Source: Thermomicrobiales bacterium
Lineage (GTDB): Bacteria; Chloroflexota; Chloroflexia; Thermomicrobiales; UBA6265
NCBI GenBank assembly: GCA_023957115.1
Contig: JAMLHN010000026.1
Span: 1-61,857 of the forward strand
Reading direction: 5' to 3'
Length of the DNA: 61,857 nucleotides
In this document: one piece after another, positions 57,953 to 61,857 of the stretch
How the letters are laid out: each line of letters opens with the position of its first letter
Numbering within the stretch: position 1 is the first letter of the stretch
Notes under the pieces: model-generated
Seen by the model: the letters and a program-made list of their open reading frames with translations, nothing else
Told to the model about the DNA's origin: nothing
Databases searched by the model: none
Made by a program: the position numbers and the translations under genes

Positions 57953-59233
57953 ATGGTCGCCGAAACTCGTCTCGATCCACAGACCCTGGTGCCGCGGGTC
58001 ATTGGCCGCTATACGCCGGTTTTTGTCGACCATGCCGAGGGAATCTATGTCTGGGACCGCAATGGTCAGCAGTACATGGATTTCACGTCCGGGATCGCCG
58101 TGGTCAATGCCGGGCATTGTCATCCCCGGGTCGTGCGGGCGATCCAGGAGCAAGCCGCGAAGATCATTCACGCGCAGCAGAACATTCTGCTGCATGAGCC
58201 GATGCTCGATGCTGCCGCAGAGCTCACAGCGACAATGCCGTCGTCGCTCGATCAGGTCTTCTGGGCCAACAGCGGCGCCGAGGCGATCGAAGGAGCGCTC
58301 AAGCTGGCGAAGATCGCGACGCGCCGGCCGGCGGTCATCGCGATGCGCGGGGCATTTCACGGCCGGACCCATGCGGCGATGTCGGTGACCTCGTCTCGAG
58401 CCAAGGTTCGGGCGCACTATGAGCCGTTGCTGGCAAGCATGTATTACGCGCCCTATCCCTACTACTACCGCGCGCCGTTCGGCACGGCCCCGGCGGAAGC
58501 CGACGACTACTACCTGAGCGAGCTGAAGGCGCTCTTCGACACGATGGTGATGCCGGACGATGTGGCGGCCATTTTGGTCGAGACCGTCGCTGGTGAGGGT
58601 GGGTACCTCGTGCCATCGGCCCGTTGGTTGCAGGAGATTCGCTCCATCTGCGACGAGCACGGCATCATGCTGATCCTGGATGAGATTCAGACCGGCGTGG
58701 GCCGCACCGGCACGATGTGGGCGTTCGAGCAGTTCGATGTGACGCCGGACATCGTGACGGTCGCCAAGGGCATTGCCTCTGGACTGCCGGTCAGCGCGGT
58801 GGTGGCCAACAAGCAGACCATGGACAAATGGCCTCCTGGCGCCCACGGCGGCACGTACGGCGCCAACGCGGTCGGTACCGCCGCCGCCGCCGAAACGCTG
58901 CGGGTGATGCGCGACGAACATCTTCCAGAGAACGCCGCCGAGATTGGTGACGTCATTCTTCAGGGGCTGCGTGAGATCCAGGCGCGCTATCCGGTCATCG
59001 GCGACGTACGTGGCATGGGACTGATGCTTGCCGTCGAGTTCGTCGAAGCCGATGGCGGTCCGAATCCGGCCGCGGTCAACAAGGTGATCGCCAACTGCTT
59101 CGAAGAGAACGTGCTGCTCATCAATTGCGGCACCTATGATCAGGCAATTCGCGTCATTCCGCCGTTGGTCATCGATCGCCAGCAGGCGAAGGAATTCCTG
59201 GCCATCTTCGAGCGAGCGGTCGCCGCGCTCTGA
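57953..59233 (+). CDS. Class III aminotransferase (4-aminobutyrate/acetylornithine type)
   Basis: PLP enzyme moving an amino group from an omega-amine such as 4-aminobutyrate to 2-oxoglutarate. 426 residues. FTSGIAVVNAGHCHP, NSGAEAIEGALKLAK, FHGRTHAAMSVT, ILDEIQTGVGRTGTMWAFE and the PLP lysine in VAKGIASGLP. The sequence lies nearer GABA aminotransferases than ArgD, but substrate is not certain. AGGAGG four bases before ATG 57953 decides the start over a TTG at 57917. Confidence 0.85.
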   Translation: MVAETRLDPQTLVPRVIGRYTPVFVDHAEGIYVWDRNGQQYMDFTSGIAVVNAGHCHPRVVRAIQEQAAKIIHAQQNILLHEPMLDAAAELTATMPSSLDQVFWANSGAEAIEGALKLAKIATRRPAVIAMRGAFHGRTHAAMSVTSSRAKVRAHYEPLLASMYYAPYPYYYRAPFGTAPAEADDYYLSELKALFDTMVMPDDVAAILVETVAGEGGYLVPSARWLQEIRSICDEHGIMLILDEIQTGVGRTGTMWAFEQFDVTPDIVTVAKGIASGLPVSAVVANKQTMDKWPPGAHGGTYGANAVGTAAAAETLRVMRDEHLPENAAEIGDVILQGLREIQARYPVIGDVRGMGLMLAVEFVEADGGPNPAAVNKVIANCFEENVLLINCGTYDQAIRVIPPLVIDRQQAKEFLAIFERAVAAL

Positions 59234-59345
59234 CACGGAACCGGTGATCGTTTGGGGATACAACGCATGATGTAGCCGCCGGCGGTGCTTCGACGGCACA
59301 GGGCCGGCGTCTACCCGATCCCCAAGCAATTACCCGGATTCCGTA

Positions 59346-60671
59346 TTAGACGGCTCCGGCGAAAATCTCGTCTTCGCAACAAAGATTGGCGCGGTGGCCT
59401 TCGGCAAGCCGCTCGTAGACGTGGAGGATCGAGTTGGCGACCGCGGGCCAGGAGAACCGCGACGCGGCGACATGAGCGGCTCGTCCAAACGAGCGGCGCA
59501 GCTCTTCGTTTTCGAGCAGCTCGAAGATGCGCCGTCCGTGCGCTGTTCCGTCTCCAATTGGCGTGAGAAAGCCGGTATAGCCGTCCTCGACGGTAAAGAT
59601 CAATCCACCGGCGCGAGACGCCACGACTGGCGTTCCGCATGCCATGGCTTCCACCGCGACGAGACCGAATGATTCGTACCGGCTCGGTACCGAGACAACA
59701 TCGGCTGCCGAATAGAAGACTGGTAGACGGTTCTGTGGTTGCGACCCCCATAACACCAGCGAGTCAGTAATCCCACGTTCCTCGGCAACCGCCGCCAGTC
59801 CTGCCAGGGGGCCGACCGGGGCGCCGTCCACGCCGAAGTCACCGCCGACGATATGCACCCGGGCAGGTGATCCATGCGCTTTCAGATAGTTGGCCGCATC
59901 GAGCAGGGTATCGAGTCCCTTGATCGGATCGATGCGGCCGACGAAAAGGACCATCTGCTCGCTGGACGCGATTCCCAGCTCCCGGCGGCAGGCTTCGCGG
60001 TCGAGCGGGCGGAAGAGATCGGTATCGACACCGGGCGGGATGGTGCAGAGCTTGGCCGAATCGCAATGCTCCCGCCAGATGAGATCGGCCGCTTCGTCCG
60101 GATTGGCGGCAATGAGGCTATCCGCAAGATGGACCAGCTTCGATTCGATGAGTGAGCGAAGCTGGGTTTCGTGCTCGGTTTCCGGCGAGACGACGTTCTT
60201 CATATGCGCGGTCGTATGGAACATCAGAGAGAAGGGTGTATTCCAATAGCGCTTGAGCAGATGCGCGGCCCATCCCGACAGCCAGTAGTGGGCATGAACG
60301 ACGTCATACCGCACTCCGGTTCGGAGTGAATAGAGGGCCATCTGTTCTGCAAATTCTGGGAGGAGCTCGAAGAGCTGGTTTTTATCTACTGGTTCTGGGG
60401 GGCCGGCGGTGATGGAGATCAGATTCACGCCGTCGCAGATTTCGAGGATTTCGGGGGTGTCGGGGTCGGTTCGCCGGGTAAAGACATCGACTGGTAGTCC
60501 GAGCTCAGCCATGTGGCAGGTGAGCTCCCGCACATACACGTTCATGCCGCCCGCGTCTTTGCCACCAAGCGTCGCGAGCGGCGACGTGTGGACGGAAATC
60601 GATGCAACGCGCCGGGGTTTGTCGGTTTCGTATCCGAAAACCGCCGGTCCGGTATAGGTCGATGAAGTCAC
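59346..60671 (-). CDS. Glycosyltransferase family 4, MshA/sucrose-phosphate-synthase-like
   Basis: 441 residues, GT-B fold. The front HTSPLATLGGKDAGGMNVYVREL is the marker of MshA-like (inositol-phosphate N-acetylglucosaminyltransferase) and sucrose-synthase-like enzymes. VHAHYWLSGWAAHLL, PPGVDTDLFRP, LFVGRIDPIKGLDTLLDA and VPSRYESFGLVAVEAMACGTPVVAS follow. Mycothiol is not expected in this phylum, so another acceptor is likely. GTG at 60671 with GAGGG 9 nt upstream. No partner gene adjoins. Confidence 0.85.
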   Translation of the reverse strand: MTSSTYTGPAVFGYETDKPRRVASISVHTSPLATLGGKDAGGMNVYVRELTCHMAELGLPVDVFTRRTDPDTPEILEICDGVNLISITAGPPEPVDKNQLFELLPEFAEQMALYSLRTGVRYDVVHAHYWLSGWAAHLLKRYWNTPFSLMFHTTAHMKNVVSPETEHETQLRSLIESKLVHLADSLIAANPDEAADLIWREHCDSAKLCTIPPGVDTDLFRPLDREACRRELGIASSEQMVLFVGRIDPIKGLDTLLDAANYLKAHGSPARVHIVGGDFGVDGAPVGPLAGLAAVAEERGITDSLVLWGSQPQNRLPVFYSAADVVSVPSRYESFGLVAVEAMACGTPVVASRAGGLIFTVEDGYTGFLTPIGDGTAHGRRIFELLENEELRRSFGRAAHVAASRFSWPAVANSILHVYERLAEGHRANLCCEDEIFAGAV

Positions 60672-60824
60672 GTCAATGAACCCTCAAGGATCTCAGGACT
60701 AGGCTGGTTAACAAAAATTGAGCGCGTTACCTTTCGTAAGTCACGCCGTGAGGCACTATACCAGCTTGGGGGCCACGCGTGGGAAGAATGGGGTGCGCAT
60801 GTGCTAGCATGAATCCCGGTGGTT

Positions 60825-60900
60825 GCCCGTGTAGCTCAGTGGATAGAGCGCCGCCGTCCTAAGGCGGGCGTCGGGGGTTCGAGTCCCTCCTCGGGCACCA
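60825..60900 (+). tRNA. tRNA-Arg (anticodon CCT)
   Basis: 76 nt including an encoded CCA. D-arm GTAGCTCAGTGGATAGAGC, anticodon stem CCGCC/GGCGG with loop GTCCTAA, T-loop TTCGAGT. The acceptor stem has one T-T mismatch (position 6 with 67). Reads AGG codons. Confidence 0.95.
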
Positions 60901-60973
60901 AAGGCATTGCCGGGCGGTTCGATAATCGTCAAGGGTCCAGAGATGGTCCTGGATCAGCAGCGATTGGCGAGGG

Positions 60974-61411
60974 TTATTCGATGATCCCGTGCTCACGCAA
61001 CGCGGCCTGCTCGTCTCCGGTTATCCATCCGAAGATCTGCGGATCGGTATCGATTTGCCGAACCAGATAGCTCACATCGAAATCGATGGCGATCTCTTCT
61101 CCATCCGTGCGATCGTAGACTGCGGTCCATGAAACCCGAGCGAGACAATGCCCTTCGTCGATTTGCGTTGTATCCACACCACGTAGTCGCATCTCCTTGG
61201 TGCCGATTGCGCGGTAGTAGGCGAACCCCTGCTCCATTGCCTCGATGAGTTGGTCGTCGTTCACACCCGTCTCGACGCCCAAGGGATTTGCGGCGATGAA
61301 GACGGGGGCGTAAACACGAACGAACTCGTTTCGATCGATGTCACCCGCAAGGGCACCGGCGAAATTCGATTGATAGCGTTCGAACAACTGCTCGATTTTG
61401 CTCTTGCCCAT
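60974..61411 (-). CDS. SnoaL/NTF2-like domain protein
   Basis: 145 residues. The pattern of two N-terminal helices then strands (AYYRAIGTKEMRLRGVDTTQ, HCLARVSWTAVYDRTDGEEI, IDFDVSYLVRQI, PQIFGWITGDEQAAL) fits the cone-shaped NTF2/SnoaL-like fold seen in many small proteins of unknown role. No catalytic set can be named. Lies between two tRNA genes, on the opposite strand. Confidence 0.65.
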   Translation of the reverse strand: MGKSKIEQLFERYQSNFAGALAGDIDRNEFVRVYAPVFIAANPLGVETGVNDDQLIEAMEQGFAYYRAIGTKEMRLRGVDTTQIDEGHCLARVSWTAVYDRTDGEEIAIDFDVSYLVRQIDTDPQIFGWITGDEQAALREHGIIE

Positions 61412-61578
61412 CTTCTCCGTCCGGCTCCAAAGTCGTCCAACAATCGGTTACTGCGTTCATTGTGCGTGGTGAGCTGCCGTGCCTGCGTTTCCGTGCAGGC
61501 GTTGGAGTCACGAAGGACCCACGCCGTCAATGGCTGCGGTACTCGGACTCAGTTCTATGCTATTCTCCCCACTGCTTT

Positions 61579-61655
<77 letters not shown>

Positions 61656-61667
61656 CAAATCCTGTTT

Positions 61668-61702
61668 CGGGGGAGTGCATGGCACTCCCCCGATTTGTTT
61701 TC
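61668..61702 (+). terminator. Intrinsic terminator after tRNA-Pro
   Basis: CGGGGGAGTGC (61668-61678) and GCACTCCCCCG (61682-61692) form an 11-bp stem with a 3-nt loop, followed by ATTTGTTTT. Confidence 0.85.
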
Positions 61703-61729
61703 CCGCTCTTTCCAATCGGCAGGACGACG

Positions 61730-61857
61730 ATGACCTCATCCCAACCACTGGATCCAGCGGCTACCGACCAACACTCAGTCGGCTATCGGGCTCTGCCCTC
61801 GGTCGCCTGGGTATTGAAGGCGCTGGGACCCACAGAGGTCGAGCTCAAGCTCTTGAC
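61730..61857 (+). CDS. Start of an unidentified gene, cut by the window edge
   Basis: An open frame from ATG 61730 (AGGA 5-8 nt before it) runs to the edge, giving 42 residues with YRALPSVAWVLKALGPTEVE. No family is recognised from this fragment. It follows the tRNA-Pro terminator, so it has its own promoter. Confidence 0.4.
   Translation, partial: MTSSQPLDPAATDQHSVGYRALPSVAWVLKALGPTEVELKLL

Overview
The window is 61.9 kb of GC-rich bacterial chromosome. Genes are densely packed on both strands, starts are often GTG or TTG, and many neighbours overlap by 4 nt (ATGA/GTGA). The gene content suggests a Chloroflexota bacterium, perhaps of the Thermomicrobia type. Supporting signs are a Gram-positive/green-non-sulfur style LexA box (GAACN4GTTC), MalFG/solute-binding sugar import with a Tat signal, GlcDEF, GAF/HisKA_2 signalling, and many short intergenic repeats. 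This placement is inference; there is no rRNA in the window to confirm it.

Layout. 1-0.7 kb: repeat-rich edge with a leftward SOS-type promoter. 0.7-3.5 kb: gpmI (one frameshift) and icd, divergent. 3.5-8.9 kb: a D-amino-acid-oxidase-family flavoprotein divergent from glycolate oxidase glcDEF. 9.1-11.0 kb: a GAF histidine kinase. 11.1-19.2 kb: a translationally coupled surface-polysaccharide block (membrane-anchored glycosidase-like protein, two O-antigen-ligase-like proteins, a flippase-like protein, a GT4 glycosyltransferase, a small membrane protein) followed by a MoxR ATPase. 19.2-30.4 kb: serS, an HNH nuclease, a VIT transporter, uvrA, valS, a 3-methyladenine glycosylase and mutL. 30.4-34.6 kb: a sugar ABC importer without its ATPase, divergent from an SDR dehydrogenase. 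34.7-38.9 kb: a NarL-type regulator, a GT2, endonuclease IV and an aldehyde dehydrogenase. 39-46.6 kb: nuoI/nuoG, gatB, glutamate dehydrogenase and a UspA-TrkA-TrkA operon. 46.7-53.7 kb: a phosphoesterase, mnmG, a coiled-coil protein, a repeat cluster and a secA whose 3' third is broken. 53.8-57.5 kb: an alkyltransferase-like protein and a TPP-riboswitch thiamin operon thiD-thiG-thiE-(tenI-thiS). 57.5-61.9 kb: a small conserved-looking protein, a class III aminotransferase, a GT4, tRNA-Arg(CCT), an NTF2-like protein, tRNA-Pro(CGG) and the start of a further gene.

How the genes fit together. GlcDEF oxidises glycolate to glyoxylate, and the divergent flavoprotein may act on a related amino acid. 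The thiamin operon builds both halves of thiamin phosphate and is switched off by TPP through a terminator. Repair functions recur (UvrA, AAG, MutL, endonuclease IV, an ATL protein). ATL proteins are known to feed lesions to UvrA-dependent excision repair, and uvrA here carries a near-consensus LexA box.

The most unusual things are: (i) two diverged copies of one ~230-300 bp non-coding element, at 20-251 and 50,696-50,996, the first ending in a perfect LexA box nested between -35 and -10; (ii) a TenI-ThiS fusion whose sulfur-carrier tail ends Gly-Gly-Gly-Ala instead of Gly-Gly; (iii) a perfect 40-bp palindrome in front of mnmG; (iv) nested palindromes upstream of the NarL-type regulator; (v) several frame breaks clustered in the 3' third of secA.
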